From Desarmillaria ectypa (taxonomy: Eukaryota; Basidiomycota; Agaricomycetes; Agaricales; Physalacriaceae): a stretch of DNA of 64,000 nt. Made by a program: the position numbers and the translations under genes. Where the stretch lies: assembly GCA_030407005.1 (NCBI GenBank), contig JAUDYN010000001.1:2914001-2978000 (forward strand), written 5' to 3'. Under the pieces are notes generated by a model that ran no database searches, was not told the DNA's origin, and worked only from the letters and a program-made list of their open reading frames with translations. Shown piece after piece: positions 22,527-35,537 of this stretch. Position 1 is the stretch's first letter; the number at the start of each line of letters is the position of its first letter.

Positions 22527-22780
22527 CGCTGCGAGCGATTAGCCCGACGTAGAACTGGTCGAGAAAGATTTTATTGAAAGTGAGTGATGGTGAGGAGACG
22601 GCAAGGACGACGTGGCGGTCGGTCACTATTCCACTTTGGGCTACCCATTTTGGGACACGTATAGATATCCTTGCAAGTCACGTCGAGGTCACGACCGCCG
22701 CGACTTTTCTTTCTCTACACTCATCTCGACCTTCTCTTCGACTCTCTTCCAGGTCCACAGCGAACAAATTATAACTGGCT
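22527..22780. promoter_or_regulatory. Bidirectional promoter between HRD1 and STT3
   Basis: This 254-base interval separates the two start codons. It is CG-containing and has pyrimidine runs (TTTCTTTCTCTAC near 22705) before the STT3 start, as is common in fungal core promoters. An unfolded-protein-response element was looked for by eye and none was clear. Confidence 0.5.
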
Positions 22781-25537
22781 ATGCCTGCGGCCTATCCGCT
22801 CCCTACCAACGTCTCGCCAGCGACGGTGGCCAATACCGCTTCCCTGCTGCGCATCATCGCTCTTGCTCTCATATCTGGCGCAGCTATTGCTTCTCGATTA
22901 TTTGCTGTGATAAACTTTGAGAGTATTATACATGAATTGTGAGTCTCTTGACGCCGTTCTGGTTCTTCCTCTTATTCTATTCCTAGTGATCCTTGGTTCA
23001 ACTTGTCAGTAGACCATCTGGTTGTTATTATGCTTCAGTGAATTGATGCCGTTCAGTCGTGCCACGAAGGTTTTGGCGTCCGAAGGATTCTATGTGCGTA
23101 ACCTGCTTTAGCTAATGCGTCAGTGCACTCATTTTTCCTCAGGCATTCTACAACTGGTTTGACGCCAGCGCCTGGTTGTTTCCCTTTCCACCGCATCCCG
23201 TGTATCTGTCTAATGATTGGCTAGGTACCCACTTGGTCGTGTCGTTGGTGGAACTGTCTATCCTGGTCTCATGGCAACGAGCGGCGTCATCTACAACATC
23301 TTGCATGCTCTCAACCTTCCGGTAGATATACGAAACATATGCGTGCTGCTAGCACCGGGATTCAGTGCTCTGACCGCTTGGGCGACCTACATGTATGTGT
23401 TATTATTGCGGTATGTTTAGTGATCTAATACCAAATAGGTTTACCAAAGAGATGAAAGACGCCAGTGCAGGCTTGCTAGCCGCTGCATTCATCGGTATTG
23501 TTCCCGGCTACATCTCCCGTTCTGTTGCAGGGTCCTACGATAATGAAGCCATCGCAATCTTTCTGCTCATGTTCACCTTCTTCTGCTGGATCAAAGCCTT
23601 AAAACTTGGTAGTGCGCTGTTCGGCACAGTCGCGGCCATATTCTACTTTTACATGGTCGCCGCCTGGGGTGAATTTTCATTCTTCCTTCCTCCTTTTACC
23701 ATTCAAATATAATGTCTTTAGGTGGCTACGTCTTCATCACCAACATGATACCTCTTCATGCCCTGGTGCTGATATTGATGGGACGTTTCACTAGCCGTCT
23801 CTATGTCGCCTATTCATCCTGGTATGCAATCGGAACGCTTGCGAGCATGCAAGTTCCTTTTGTTGGTTTTCAGCCCGTGCGGACGAGTGAACACATGGCG
23901 GCCCTTGGTGTCTTTGGGCTGCTCCAGATTGTTGCTTTTGCTCAACTAGTCCGATCACATCTGTCCTCGAAACAGTTCCAAAATCTTTTGTTTTATTCGG
24001 TTGTAACAACGGGAATTCTAGGCACCTTTGCATTTGTGGGCTTAACCTATGCAGGTTGGATTGCACCATGGACTGGTCGCTTCTACTCCCTCTGGGACAC
24101 AGGATACGCGAAAAAGTGAGATCTCTTTTCAAGCTACTAACTTCTTTGGCTTACACCTCCTCAGATATATCCCTATCATCGCTTCGGTTTCAGAGCATCA
24201 GCCAACTGCTTGGCCTTCATTCTTCATGGATCTCCAGTTCCTCATCTTCCTCTTTCCCGCCGGTGTCGTCCTGTGTTTCCGTGAACTGCGCGACGAGCAC
24301 GTCTTCGTCATCATCTACGCTGTGATGGCCAGCTATTTCGCGGGAGTGATGGTTCGTTTGATGCTTACTCTTACGCCTTGCGTATGTGTGGCTTCTGCAG
24401 TAGCCTTCTCCTCACTGCTAGACACATACATCGACCCTGCCGAGCCAGACATCCCTCAAAACGTACAGGGTGACGGTGATACCGCTTTCGACGATGTCGT
24501 TGCTGCTGTTACGGCCCATACCAAAAAGCGTGGTGCCCGTTCTGCCCCCAAAGGTATCTTCGGACTCGACACCCGCATGATCATCATATTCAATGCCTTT
24601 GGAATGCTGGCTTTCTTCGTATTCCACTGCACCTGGGTGACTTCCAACGCATACTCCTCACCATCAGTGGTGCTAGCTTCCAGCAACCCTGATGGAAGTC
24701 AACATATTATTGACGATTACCGCGAGGCATATTACTGGCTCAGGCAAAACACACCAGAGACAGCTGTTGTCATGAGCTGGTGGGATTACGGATACCAAAT
24801 CGCTGGCATGGCTGACCGACCTACGCTTGTTGATAACAACACATGGAATAACAGTATGAGATCCAATTATAATCATGAGATGCCTCGCTAACGAAGACCG
24901 TAGCACATATCGCTACTGTTGGTAAAGCTATGGCAAGCCCAGAGGAAATAGCATACCCCATTTTGCGCAAGCATGATGTGGACTACGTGTTAATCATATT
25001 CGGCGGGCTCATCGGCTATTCCGGAGACGACATCAACAAGTTCCTTTGGATGGTTCGCATAGCGCAAGGTGTATGGCCGGATGAAATACAGGAACCGAAT
25101 TATTTCACCCCTCAAGGTGAATATAGAGTCGACGAGCGAGCCTCCAACGCCATGAAGAATAGTTTGATGTATAAAATGACGTATTATCGGTGAGCATCCT
25201 CGTACACTGAATATGACGTGTTTCCGATGCCCTCCGTTCTAGCTTTGCTGAATTATTTGGTGGCTCTGGACAAGCGGTTGATCGTGTGCGAAACCAACAA
25301 GTCCCGAAAGTGGGACCCACATTGGATTACCTAGGTAAGCAACTCCGAGCTTGTCAACTTGTACTTGCTGACGCTGGAGTAGATGAGGCATTCACTTCAG
25401 AGAACTGGATAGTCAGAATTTACCAGGTGAAGAAAGATGATGACTTGGGTCGGGATCTCAAAAGTGCAAACGCATTCTCTCAGGGTAAAAAGCACAAGCG
25501 TAGTAAACCAGTCTCTAAGAGGCGTGCTATCGTGTAA
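22781..25537 (+). CDS. STT3: Oligosaccharyltransferase catalytic subunit STT3
   Basis: STT3 transfers the dolichol-linked glycan to Asn in Asn-X-Ser/Thr sequons in the ER lumen. Start [20 protein letters not shown] at 22781. The first luminal loop carries the conserved HEFDPWFN-type acidic motif across an intron. [19 protein letters not shown] supplies the second catalytic acidic loop. A long series of membrane helices follows to about 24450. The C-terminal domain has the sequon-binding motif WWDYGYQ at 24778-24798, then DNNTWNN spliced to [10 protein letters not shown]. The end is a basic tail [17 protein letters not shown]. The length after splicing, about 740 codons, is normal for the family. 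Exons were joined by eye across at least eight short introns. Confidence 0.95.
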
Positions 25538-25639
25538 TGATATATTGAAAAGAGACCTTCGGACTTTTCTAGACTCTACATTGAATACTATGTGCGTGCT
25601 AGGAATTCAATCTTCACTAGAAGGTAGGAACGGTCAACA

Positions 25640-26220
25640 GCCAGATGTGTGCATTATATGCCTTCCCACACGATTCATATTGGACGAAACTGACCTTAAG
25701 TGTTAGATCTCCCGGGAGTATAAACCCACCAGTGTGATCGGTGGCGTTGTATCCGCTGGAACGGGAAGTCCTCCGTATCAAGCGAACGAGTATTCTCTGC
25801 TGGAGGAATTACAATCAACAAGTTCCGTAATCAGCTGCGGCGCGACGTCGTTGAGGCCTGCAACTTCTCAAATATGCCCTGGGGCCTGGGCAATGACAAG
25901 CAATAACTTCGCTGCTCCATGTTAATTGAGGACGTTCTTGCGAGTGTGCAAGCTCTCGAAAATGAAGCCATGAAGAAGTGGATGTCGCTTGGAGTTTAGA
26001 TGCAGATTGCTTTCCCAACGATGACGGTATGTTAGCACCGTTGAAGACTAATGTTGGTATGACTAGACTGCTGTAATACAGTTCCTTTACTGCCAGCCCA
26101 TCTGATGAAAATTCCTACTTCATACGCTGGCCTGCTTAGGCTCAGGGCTCCGGATTGCGATTTTGAAAGCCAGGCCCGTCTCAAGCCAGGCCCAAGCCCA
26201 TAAAGCCCGACCAAGCAGAT
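25640..26220 (+). pseudogene. Unassigned broken gene relic
   Basis: Between the stops of STT3 and SEN54 are several protein-like pieces on the plus strand in shifting frames: NGQQPDVCIICLPTRFI, REYKPTSVIGGVVSAGTGS then PPYQANEYSLLEEL, DVVEACNFSNMPWGLGND, MLIEDVLASVQALENEA then MKKWMSLGV, and VPLLPAHLMKIPTSYAGLLR. Frameshifts and stops separate them and no continuous spliced model was found. Codon-like composition suggests a former gene rather than random sequence. I do not recognise the family. Confidence 0.4.
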
Positions 26221-26579
26221 CTAATGGTCAAAGAAATATAATTAATTGCGTATGATCCAGCGCAATGGAGGAGGGAAATGTTCACTGCCGCGGCGTAGGT
26301 ATATCAAACAGTAGACTCCCGCGCCTCTCCGCGTCGCATCAGACCTCATAAAAACATGATACCCAGGCAGATCAATGCATGATATTTGAAAGTTTATACT
26401 GGTTGATGAAGAAAAGAGTACTACGTTCCAACCGTCGACGTTTCGTTTGCTTTCCAGGTGATCCAGCAGTAAAAGGTCCTGTGGCGGCCTCGCATGCACA
26501 TGTGGTTGAAGATACAGCAATTAGCATGTTCTACAAGATATGCCATGCATTCTTTTACCGCACCAAAAAGTGTTTCATG
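26221..26579. other. Gene-free spacer
   Basis: No supported coding sequence was found between the relic and the SEN54 stop. Open frames here on the minus strand lack family resemblance and are probably chance. Confidence 0.4.
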
Positions 26580-28127
26580 TTACGCCATTGGCCAGTCCAT
26601 GAATGCGCCCTGCATAAAGCGGAAGAAACTTATGTTTCCTGAATCCACTGCAGCGATGACTACAGTTTTCTTCCCTGCCCTAAGCGCCACAAACGGATTT
26701 GGTCGACGTACAGGTGGTCCTGGGTCGCGGCGCTGGAATGGAAGAATCGCTCGCCACCAGGGAAGAGGCCGAGGTGCTGGCCGAGGTGCTGGGGGCCTTT
26801 TTGGCAAGGGTATGGGCAATTCGGGAGAGATATCGAAGAGGTCAGTCAATTCTTGAAGGGAAGGCATGGGTGTTGTTCGTGTGCTTGAAATAAAAACAGA
26901 TTGTCAAAAGGGATCAAAACGAGCAGTCGGTTTGTACTCACTTGATCACGACGATCTGAAAATCGGGAGGTGGGGGTGATGTTTTCTTGAATGGCGTAGG
27001 CGGCTTGTAAAGGTTGTAGAATGGTTTGTATGGAGAATCCTCCTCCCTTGATCGACGCAACGGTAGCTGATGTCCCGCCGGTATGAACCTTAGAGAACGA
27101 AATATATGCCCTACGCAAATTGGGATATCAGTCATGTTGAGGAGAAGCCGGCAAAAACAAACCATAGTTCTTGTCATGATAGAGCCAACGACTTGGACGT
27201 AGAGGTTTCCACCAGTTAAAGGCGGATGTGAAGAATTTGAGTATCCAGCTAGAGAACGTTAACCGGATTCGCTCAAAGATAGAAGATCTCGGCTGTCCAA
27301 GTGGACCCATCGTCACAAAAGGTGCTGCTGCCGGATATTCCGAGGTCGGTGGTACAGTCCTAGTGACAACATATCCCAGTCGCCTGAGGTAGGAGTAAAC
27401 CTGCAATATATGAGACCAAACAAAAAAGCATGATCAGCTTGCAGACCTGGTATTTCTCTAGGGTAACATCCTCCGTCCCAATCATCTCAGCATATGCCTG
27501 CTGTACACTCATCGGGGCTCCAGAAATGTCGTCCAGTCCAGATAGGTCAATGTCGATCTCCTTCCAGCAGAAAAGGGAACCTCGCTCAATAAGATAAATT
27601 GCCTCTTCTGGGAGCAACTCTAAACGTTTTGTAGGCTTTTCTTTGTCCTTCGCCGGACGTGATGCAGAATGGCCCATATTTGAAAAGTGGGTTCCTCGAG
27701 CAACAGGTACGGAAACACGCGCAAGGGATGGATGCCAAATTCCATAGCTCACCGTCTTGCTTTGTGGGCGGTGAGCAATGGACATGTAAAGAAAGATGTG
27801 TGATTCACCTGGAGATCGTCCGTGTCGCTCTCAATGCATCAAACATTGCATTTCGTGACCGCTGTAAAACGAATTGCTGCAACCCAGTCTCTCCACCTGC
27901 AGCAGGCTCATGTTCTTTTTCACCGCGCTTGGGGATGACAGGGCGAGAAATTCCTATCCTTGGACGCCGTTCAGCACAAATGCTGCGTTACTGAGAACGA
28001 AGATGACGGACTTCAGCTTGGTCCAGTCGGGGCCTTCGTCCTCATCTCCTGATGACCGTTCATCCTGGTTCTCATCGAGCTTTGGTGGAGGAGCTTCAGA
28101 ACTAGGTTGCTCGAGTATGTCGTCCAT
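26580..28127 (-). CDS. SEN54: tRNA-splicing endonuclease subunit Sen54
   Basis: Sen54 is a structural subunit of the heterotetrameric endonuclease that cuts introns from pre-tRNA. Start MDDILEQPSSEAPPPKLDEN at 28127. The conserved N-terminal domain reads PVIPKRGEKEHEPAAGGETG then RSRNAMFDALRATRTISR. A central exon has LELLPEEAIYLIERGSLFCW, the Sen54 hallmark, followed by YSYLRRLGYVV, another family signature. The C-terminal part has PPPPDFQIVV, a proline-rich basic linker RPPAPRPAPRPLPWW, and the terminal KKTVVIAAVDSGNISFFRF that belongs to the endonuclease fold. The ATG is chosen over an upstream TTG. Only about 40 bases separate this start from the stop of the upstream nucleoside transporter on the same strand. 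Confidence 0.9.
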
Positions 28128-28167
28128 TGCAGTCAAGAGTCAAAAGAAAAAACCATTACGTAACGAT

Positions 28168-30624
28168 CTACCGCGACTGGTATTTATACTGTTTCACTTC
28201 AGATAAACTATCATCATTCATTAATACACCAAAGATCATGTCAACGTAAGCCACAAAGCAACTAATACCCTCTTTTTTTAAAAAGTAAATGGGATAGACA
28301 TCCCTCTCATACAAGCATGCCGCTACAAGGACGTCAGGACGAATCATACGGATAGTGAACAACACATACGCAATACCGGCGGTCTGGAGTGTAGACAAAA
28401 ATCCGCAAATCATCGCTGACACGGCAATGCGAGCAATAACCTTTCCCTTAGCGGGTGCCAGCGCGCCAAGCACGCCAATCTGGACACCGAGAGAGCCAAG
28501 ATTGGCAAACCCGCAAAGCGCATATGAAGCAATAGTATATCCTCGCTGAGAAAGTGCACCATCACTAGCCATTAATGTTTTGAGCTCTAAGTATGCAGAG
28601 AACTCGTTTGCGACCAATTTTGTCGCAAGCAACCGGGAAACTATGAGGATCTCGCCGCGGGGAACACCCAAGAAGAATGTAATAGGGTAGAACATGTAAC
28701 CAATGACAAGTTGGAGAGTCAGTTGGTGGATCCCAAATCCGTGACCGATCCAGGTAAGAAGGCCGTTGATACTAGATGGACAGAGTTTAGGACACCTCAG
28801 GTGTAATGTAAATTGTAGACGTACGCAGATACCAAAGATAGGACAGTAAGAACGTTAGTCCTTGGAAAATGGCGTGAGGATATATCTTTATCGGTATGAA
28901 AACCTCATTGAAGCTTACAGAATCTGGCCTGCAACGATGAGACCGAAAACAGCGCCCTGACTAAATGCGTGAAGAGCGTTACTCTGTAACACCCCGATAA
29001 GCATTAAGCCGAACAGAAGTCGTAATACATACCGGAGCCTGCTCTTTGCTTTCGCCGCGATCAATGACAATATTACCCCGAGTGACAGGTTCATCGTGCT
29101 CCGGCATTCGAATCTTACTTATGGCGATGGACGCCGGAATACTCATCACAGAGGAGGTTACCAGATTCTCCGGTGGAACCCCCAAGGAGATGTAGGCGGA
29201 CATAACAGACCCAGCAATCGTTGAGAACCCAGAGGTCATTGTCAAGTCTGTTCCAGTATAGCATCAACTCGGGGAAGAGAGGGAAGAAAGTGAGGGACTC
29301 ACGCAACTCCGAATCCGTCATGACTAGATAGTATATACGACGAGACGTTAGACAAACCAGAGGCTCCTCGATTAATCACGTACGGTCAACGTATGGTCTA
29401 ACCAAACAGGCAGACTCTCCCTGACCAATCCACGGGGATGAAGCGGCCACAACTGCTTCAGCACCGGATACGTCCAGCAACTTGAAGAAGAACCAGGCAC
29501 TGAGTGAAGAAGTGGATGATCAGAACAGCTGAAAGTAAAGACAAAGACGCGATACAGACAAGTTTTTCAGTATCCATTGCATCACCCCAAGGTAATACAT
29601 CATTTGCACGAACGCAACGAAAAAGATAATCGCCGCAAGCTGGACATTGCATCAGGCAAATAATGTGAAATGTGTTGACTTGATCGTACAGTGTTCACGA
29701 AGAACCAACTTTTCGCCACAGTATCAGCGTCAAAGAAGAAGGCTGCTCCCGCCTTAGATTGGCCGAGAAAATCAGCCGCCAGAGTTGCGATCCAGTTAAA
29801 GATTGAGAACCCGGCCCCACTCTTGAGCACAAACAAAGCGATAACCTGTTGGGTGAATAAACCAACGATGACGGTAGGCCTGTACAATAACATAAGTGAG
29901 AAGCATATCTGACAGTGACCCCAGCTCCTACCAGGGAATCGTGGAACGCGACTTTGACGAAATAACAAAGCCACATTGGAAGATGAACAATCCAAGAACA
30001 GAAATTGCACGATCGCCATAGTTGGAACCCTGGTTTTATTTGTCAATGACCGATATACTGAAGGCTGGCTTAAGTTTACATTTTCGAGTTTGAAACCAAA
30101 AGCAGAGCCGAAAACGATGCCGAGGAGACACAACCAACCGATTGCCAGTCGTAATCTACGGTTCAATCTGTACCATGGTTCTTGAACTAACGGCATCCAT
30201 ATTGCGCTGACGGGTTCCGATACAACTCGGTTGGGAATAAATCGGAAAGCGATGACGAAGAGGAAGAACCAAGCAAAGAGTGTTTGGACAATCCTAACCC
30301 CGATCTCAGAAGAAAGCAGATATTAAATAAGGGAAGCCCTTACCAGCGATGTCGTGTATCCTTCAACACTATAGAACTTATCCACCAACCCAAGATGACA
30401 ATGGCTACCGCTCCTAGGATGAAGGGGCGGAACCTCTGATAAAAAGTGGAGGTCTCGTCCTCTTCCTTGTCGTTGGACATGACAACCTCAGGGTCTTTGG
30501 CAGCATGGCCCTTCTCGTCAAAGGATGTAGACGAGCTCGTGGTCTTGCGCTGTATGGCAGTCTGATCTGAAGGGATCAAAGGAGACGCATAGGAATGGAC
30601 CTCGGTCGCCTGAGTGTCAGCCAT
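28168..30624 (-). CDS. Concentrative nucleoside transporter (CNT/SLC28 family)
   Basis: CNT proteins import nucleosides using an ion gradient across the plasma membrane. Start [20 protein letters not shown] at 30624, followed by a cytosolic N-terminal region and a membrane segment ([16 protein letters not shown]). Family motifs include [40 protein letters not shown] after splicing, [20 protein letters not shown], and [20 protein letters not shown] then [12 protein letters not shown]. The last supported family motif is [15 protein letters not shown] near 28380-28430. Beyond it the reading frame continues to a stop at 28168, but an intron with a GTATGTG donor may alter this end. At least six introns were inferred. 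Confidence 0.87.
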
Positions 30625-31221
30625 TGGAGCAAACGACGGAGGGTATCACAGGAACAAGCACTATCATGCTTCAGTCTTTCTGGTCTATTTAAAAGAAGTG
30701 CGTGTGCTCAAACCGGACGTCGTCTGAAGATGTGATCTCCCCCCATATGGTTCCATCAGTGCTGTCACGACGATCGAACCTGGAAAGACAGGACTAGACT
30801 GAGATAATTACAGTCAAAGTATGACCACATTCAGGATTATCCAGGTGATGCCGTTTAGTCTAGGGTGCCTGAGCGCTGGTCTTAGTGGCGACATGAATTG
30901 GAGCTACGAGTGATAAGGCCCCCCAAGATCCACGAATTGGAGCGTATGCACAGCGGGGTACTTATATATGGCATGATAGGACTTTGGTCCACATGCTACG
31001 GCACAACACCATGCGGATTGCGCAAAGGTTTATCTCAAGGTAATCAAGAAGGCCAAGAAATATATTAGCCTGTTCCCAGATACATTGAAGAGTGGGTCCT
31101 GGTGTCGCACAAGCGACGCAGAATGATAGGCACAAATAGCAACCATTCAACAGGTAATTAAGTCGGGGTCGCAAATAGCACGGATTGGTCGATATGCCTA
31201 TCAAGGCGCTGCTGCCGTATA
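30625..31221. other. Intergenic region, no gene seen
   Basis: The 5' flank of the nucleoside transporter and the 3' flank of the WD40 gene. Short open frames on the minus strand at 30962-31225 lack any family resemblance. Confidence 0.6.
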
Positions 31222-32656
31222 TCATACTTTCAATGCGCGAATGGACTTGCCGCTAGCAATTGCCACCCATTCACCAGTCCCAGTAGTGTGCCCCGTGTTC
31301 ATCGTCATCCCTTTAATTAAAGGAGACCAGGCCAAGTTCGTTATCTGACTTGGGGCCGTGTACGCCATCACGGGCTCAGTGACTATCCGTTTCTTTACAT
31401 CGGGTCTCGGAGAATTCAGCCGCGATCCGGCGCTTCTGGGCGAAGCGCCTGTCTGCGTGTAACTTGCCAGGTCCCACAACAGTAGCTGGCAGTCGTCAGC
31501 TGATACAAAGTTAAACTTTTATCACTGCAGAAGGAACTTGTCACTGACCGGCTGTCGCCAGCAAAGGGTGCTCGGCGGACCCCCATCCTAACGCGTTAAC
31601 CGGTCCATGGTGAACCTTCAGCTCTATGACGGGCTGCCCAGGACTTCGCATGTCTAATATCTGTACCTCAGAGCCGTCCATGTGGAATGTAGACATATAA
31701 TTCGAATCTGAAGGATTGAATGCGATTCTCAGCAGAGGGGAAGTTGGTGGACGGGCAGAAGAGGAAGGCGACACAGAGGGGACTGGAACATTTTTCGGAG
31801 CCGGTGTTTCGTACAGGATGGTGGAGTGTTCCAAGCTCCTCAAATCAAAGGCGCGAAGACTGCCATCAGCTCCGACAGATACGAAGATATCTGTCGAGCC
31901 TGGCAACCATGCAACGTCGTAAACCTCGCGATCATGGGCAATGAGCTGTGTTATGGCTGCTGCGGTATCTATGTTCCACACTGTGCACGTTGTATCAATG
32001 GAAGAGGTCACAATGAGACTGGGAACTTTCTCGTTCCATGAGAAGTTGGTCAAAGGAGCACCGGTTGACTGATTCTGCACTTTGGATTGCTGGAAAGGAA
32101 AGGTCAATTTTGGAACAAGAACAGACGACGACGCGACGACGCACCCCCGACAATGCAGTCTTCAACGTAAGGCTATGCGACATGGCGGCTGACTGCCGGC
32201 CCACATAACTCGACATTTGTGAAGAAGCATCACTCGCGTACTCCCACACCCTAAGCGCATCACCCGTAGTCGCAAGTAACTCTGTCGTTGGCGATTTCTG
32301 CGTCCATGAATGACTCGTCGCTGAAGCTGGCTGCCACTGCAAACTAGTGGCTGGATATCCATGAGGTGCCTCGCAAAGTGTGGCAAAGTCAGGGTATTGG
32401 TCTGTATAGTCGTCTTCGACAAGGACCCGCTCGTCCTGTAGACCGATGACCGCGATGCGATTGTTGTAATTTTCGGTGAATGATGCGATGCCAATACGGT
32501 AGGCAGAACGCGGCCAAAGTTGTTGTCCTGGCGCCGCCGACTTGCACCAATCTAAGCTGTGCACGGGCCCTACCAGGAAGTGTCAATACTAAGAAAACTG
32601 GCCAAACCTGGATACGTACAAGGGGCCTCATATTGAAGAAAAGTTGTTTGGGTCAT
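31222..32656 (-). CDS. DCAF7: WD40-repeat protein of the DCAF7/WDR68 (TTG1/AN11) family
   Basis: Members are WD40 scaffolds that bind DYRK kinases and CUL4-DDB1 ligases. The start is MTQTTFLQYEAP at 32656; a short intron then gives YEAPWPVHSLDWC, matching the family N-terminus. Further signatures are ENYNNRIAVIGLQDE, LLATTGDALRVWEYASD, LTNFSWNEKVPSLIVTSSID then TTCTVWNIDT, QLIAHDREVYDVAWLPG, FVSVGADGSLRAFDLRSLEH then STILYE, and NYMSTFHMDGSEVQILDMR. The last exon ends MAYTAPSQITNLAWSP and WVAIASGKSIRALKV, which corresponds to the very end of the animal proteins. A Ser/Pro-rich insert separates two blades near 31760. Its length is about 420 codons, slightly longer than animal DCAF7. Confidence 0.9.
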
Positions 32657-32923
32657 GGAAGTTTCAGCCAGTGGTGTACGATCTCATAAGGAGATGGTGG
32701 TATAATACAACTTGCTCGAGTGGCTGTGACCTTGATCGAACACTTAGAATTCAGTTAGGGGTGTTCGCTTCCTTTCATTACAGCGACAGCTTGTACAGAC
32801 ATAATACATTACAAGTACGAAACATCTTTACTTCATTAAGCATCTAGTCGTGACATTTCTCTATGACCTTCCAAGAAATTATTCTGCACGCGTAACATTA
32901 CACCGTCGGGATACATTGGGCAT
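32657..32923. other. Intergenic region, no gene seen
   Basis: The 5' flank of the WD40 gene and the 3' flank of the sugar transporter. No supported coding sequence. Confidence 0.6.
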
Positions 32924-35537
32924 TCATGCGTGGCCCGCCCCTCCAGGCGCGTACGTTTTCTGGGTTCCTTCAAGTTGTTCATGATCATAAAACGGTGGGA
33001 GGTCCGGCACATCCATTCTAAAGATATACTTCTTGATGTTGTGCGGAAGTGCTTTAATCTGGTATGCAGCGTGTACGTGTGTCGGAACGCTGAAAACTGT
33101 AACGAATGTGTCACAATAATATAAAGAGAGATGGAAGACACGGAATAACCTTGGTCTAGCTCTTCTAAGGAAAGTGCCTTCGTCTCAGGGAGAAATAATA
33201 GTATGGCAAAGAACCCAAAGACGCTACGAACAGCACATCAGAGAACGGCATTGAAAAGGCATCGAAACACTCACTTCCATGCGGCGTACCAACCAAAAGC
33301 GCCTTGAGGCTTGAACGCCCCAAGAAGCCGAGGAAATGTAATGGAGACAACAAAGTTGCTGTACGGCGTCAACAATTTATTCATAGCTCAACAGCAGCAC
33401 ACTTACAAGAACCAAAGCGTTGCCTAAAATAACATCATCGGCGGTCAGAAGCACGCAAGCACGCAAAACCTGCTGTACTCACAGTAGCATACGACATTCC
33501 CAAGTCACGGATGTATAAAGGAAAAGCCTCAGCTGAATACTGCGAAAAAGGTTGAGCTAGTGTTCTGTTTCTCTTCGTTCGACTTACTGTAAAAGGCACC
33601 GGTCCCTCTCCAGGCGAGTACGCCATTGTAAACAGGTAGATACCCAGAGCAATGACACCGATCCTCGCATGTTCATTCTCTTCAGGAATCCAGCTGAAAC
33701 GGGCCTGGTGAGTTTTGTGATCTATACAAGACTTGATAGGCTTACAAGGCAAAGCCAGTCAAAAGCAAGAAGATCGTCATCAACGGGAAAGTCGTCAAGA
33801 GTAGGTTGCGACGGCCGAAAGTATCGATGGTCCATACGGCCGGGAATGCAAACAACCAGTTGATCATTCCAAAGCCCCACGATGCCAAGAGTGCTTGGAT
33901 CTCGCTGAAGTTGGCCTCCGAAAAAATATTAGACTACAGGCGCGTGAGTTTCATAGCATCTCCTCGCATCCCACGGCCGACTTACCGAGTAGTATGCGAT
34001 GACATTAATACCGCAGCTAAGAATATATTTATATCGGAATGGGCGCGGAAAAACAACACCAACTTACAATTGTTGCCTAAATGCTATGCTCAGTACAGTG
34101 CGCCAACCGAGAAAACATGTACTCACATGAACATAACAATACCAGAGGCAAGGGCAGCACGGCGATTTCGTGGAACGGAAAAGAGCTCCCACAGTTTGCT
34201 TCGATCCCGAGTAATGCGCTTCTCAGTTTCAAGCTGAACATGAATATCTGGAGGCGGCTAAGTACAGGACTTGGGCTCGATAAACATTCAGACATACAAT
34301 ACAAATCTCTCGCGGCTTGGATGGGCTTGTGACGCAATCTTAAGAGGGAGTTATACGCATCTCTGTAGCGACCTTTCATCATATACCATCGAGGAGATTC
34401 GGGACAGAAAAACACTTGAATCACAATAAAGAGAGCGGGAATACCAGCCTTGACTAAGGTTAGACAACCATAACATGGACTATTCAGTTCAGTTGCTACT
34501 CACGCTACTCAACATAAGACGCCAGTTGAGACCGGTAATATGTGGCTTATCGGGGAGTCTGTAAAAAGCCAGATCGGCAACAAAGCCGAGCATGATACCG
34601 AAGGCTGTCCAAGTTTGCCTGTCCCGAATACATTAGATGTCACAGATTTAAAGTTGGATGCGACGCGGAAACATACCACATCATTACGAGGGCTCCGCGA
34701 ATAGGTGGAGGTGCACACTCGGCTGCATATACAGGAACTGTTGCGCTCTTGGGACCGATGCCAATTCCGAGGATGAATCTAGCAACAAAGAGATGTTGCC
34801 AGGAGTTGGTGAGACCTTGCCATATGCAAGTGAGGAACGAAAATAGTGCCGTTATAAAGATAGTTCCCCGACGACCAAACAATTGGTTTAGCTGTATAAA
34901 TAAGTTAGTATATGCTATCAAATAGTGGATGAATGAAAGCTTACTGGATGGGTTAACCAACAACCCAGAACGGCGCAGCATAAATAAGGCGCAGAGTTTA
35001 CCAGGCCCAGCAGCCATTGATTCTTACTAGCATTACCGTCCGTCGTATTGGGGTCTATGCCAAATTGTTTCGGGAAGAAAAGTTGAGCACCGTTGATGAC
35101 CGTCTCATCCATCTGAACGCACATAAACAAAATGAGTGAAAGGACGACGAGGAGTAAATAACACATACGCCTTGCACGGCAGCAGCGACTGAGCATAGAA
35201 TGACTAGATAATACAGCATTTTTGGCTGGTCCCAGCGATGTGTAAGCTCCCGTCTAAGGGTGATTCTATCGTCTTCATTTAGCAAAGGCAGAGTCTCGAA
35301 TAACGTAGTGTCCTGGGCGACGAGGGCGCCCTTCTGTAGCTCCAGCGATAGATCGTCCAAATCATAACGTGCGGCGAAATCCTTTGCATCCTGTATCAGC
35401 TGTTCATGCGACAGTCCGACGAGAGGATTAGCGAGCTTGGCGTTGATGTTTTGAGTAGATTCGGCTTTGCGCCCGCCAGCGTTGGCGTACTCGTGAAATG
35501 ACTCCGAGTCGCGCTTTTCCTTATCGGTGGTAGCCAT
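32924..35537 (-). CDS. MFS sugar transporter (sugar porter family)
   Basis: This is a twelve-helix major facilitator protein for uptake of sugars or related polyols. Start [20 protein letters not shown] at 35537, with an unusually long cytosolic N-terminus of about 125 residues before the first helix ([17 protein letters not shown]). Sugar-porter signatures are [15 protein letters not shown] after splicing, [20 protein letters not shown] then [32 protein letters not shown], the QQLCGIN segment, [15 protein letters not shown], and the C-half motif [13 protein letters not shown]. The end reads [16 protein letters not shown] and then [10 protein letters not shown] with the stop at 32924-32926. 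At least eight introns were inferred. The substrate cannot be told from sequence. A 19-base near-perfect palindrome lies about 375 bases upstream of the start. Confidence 0.92.
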
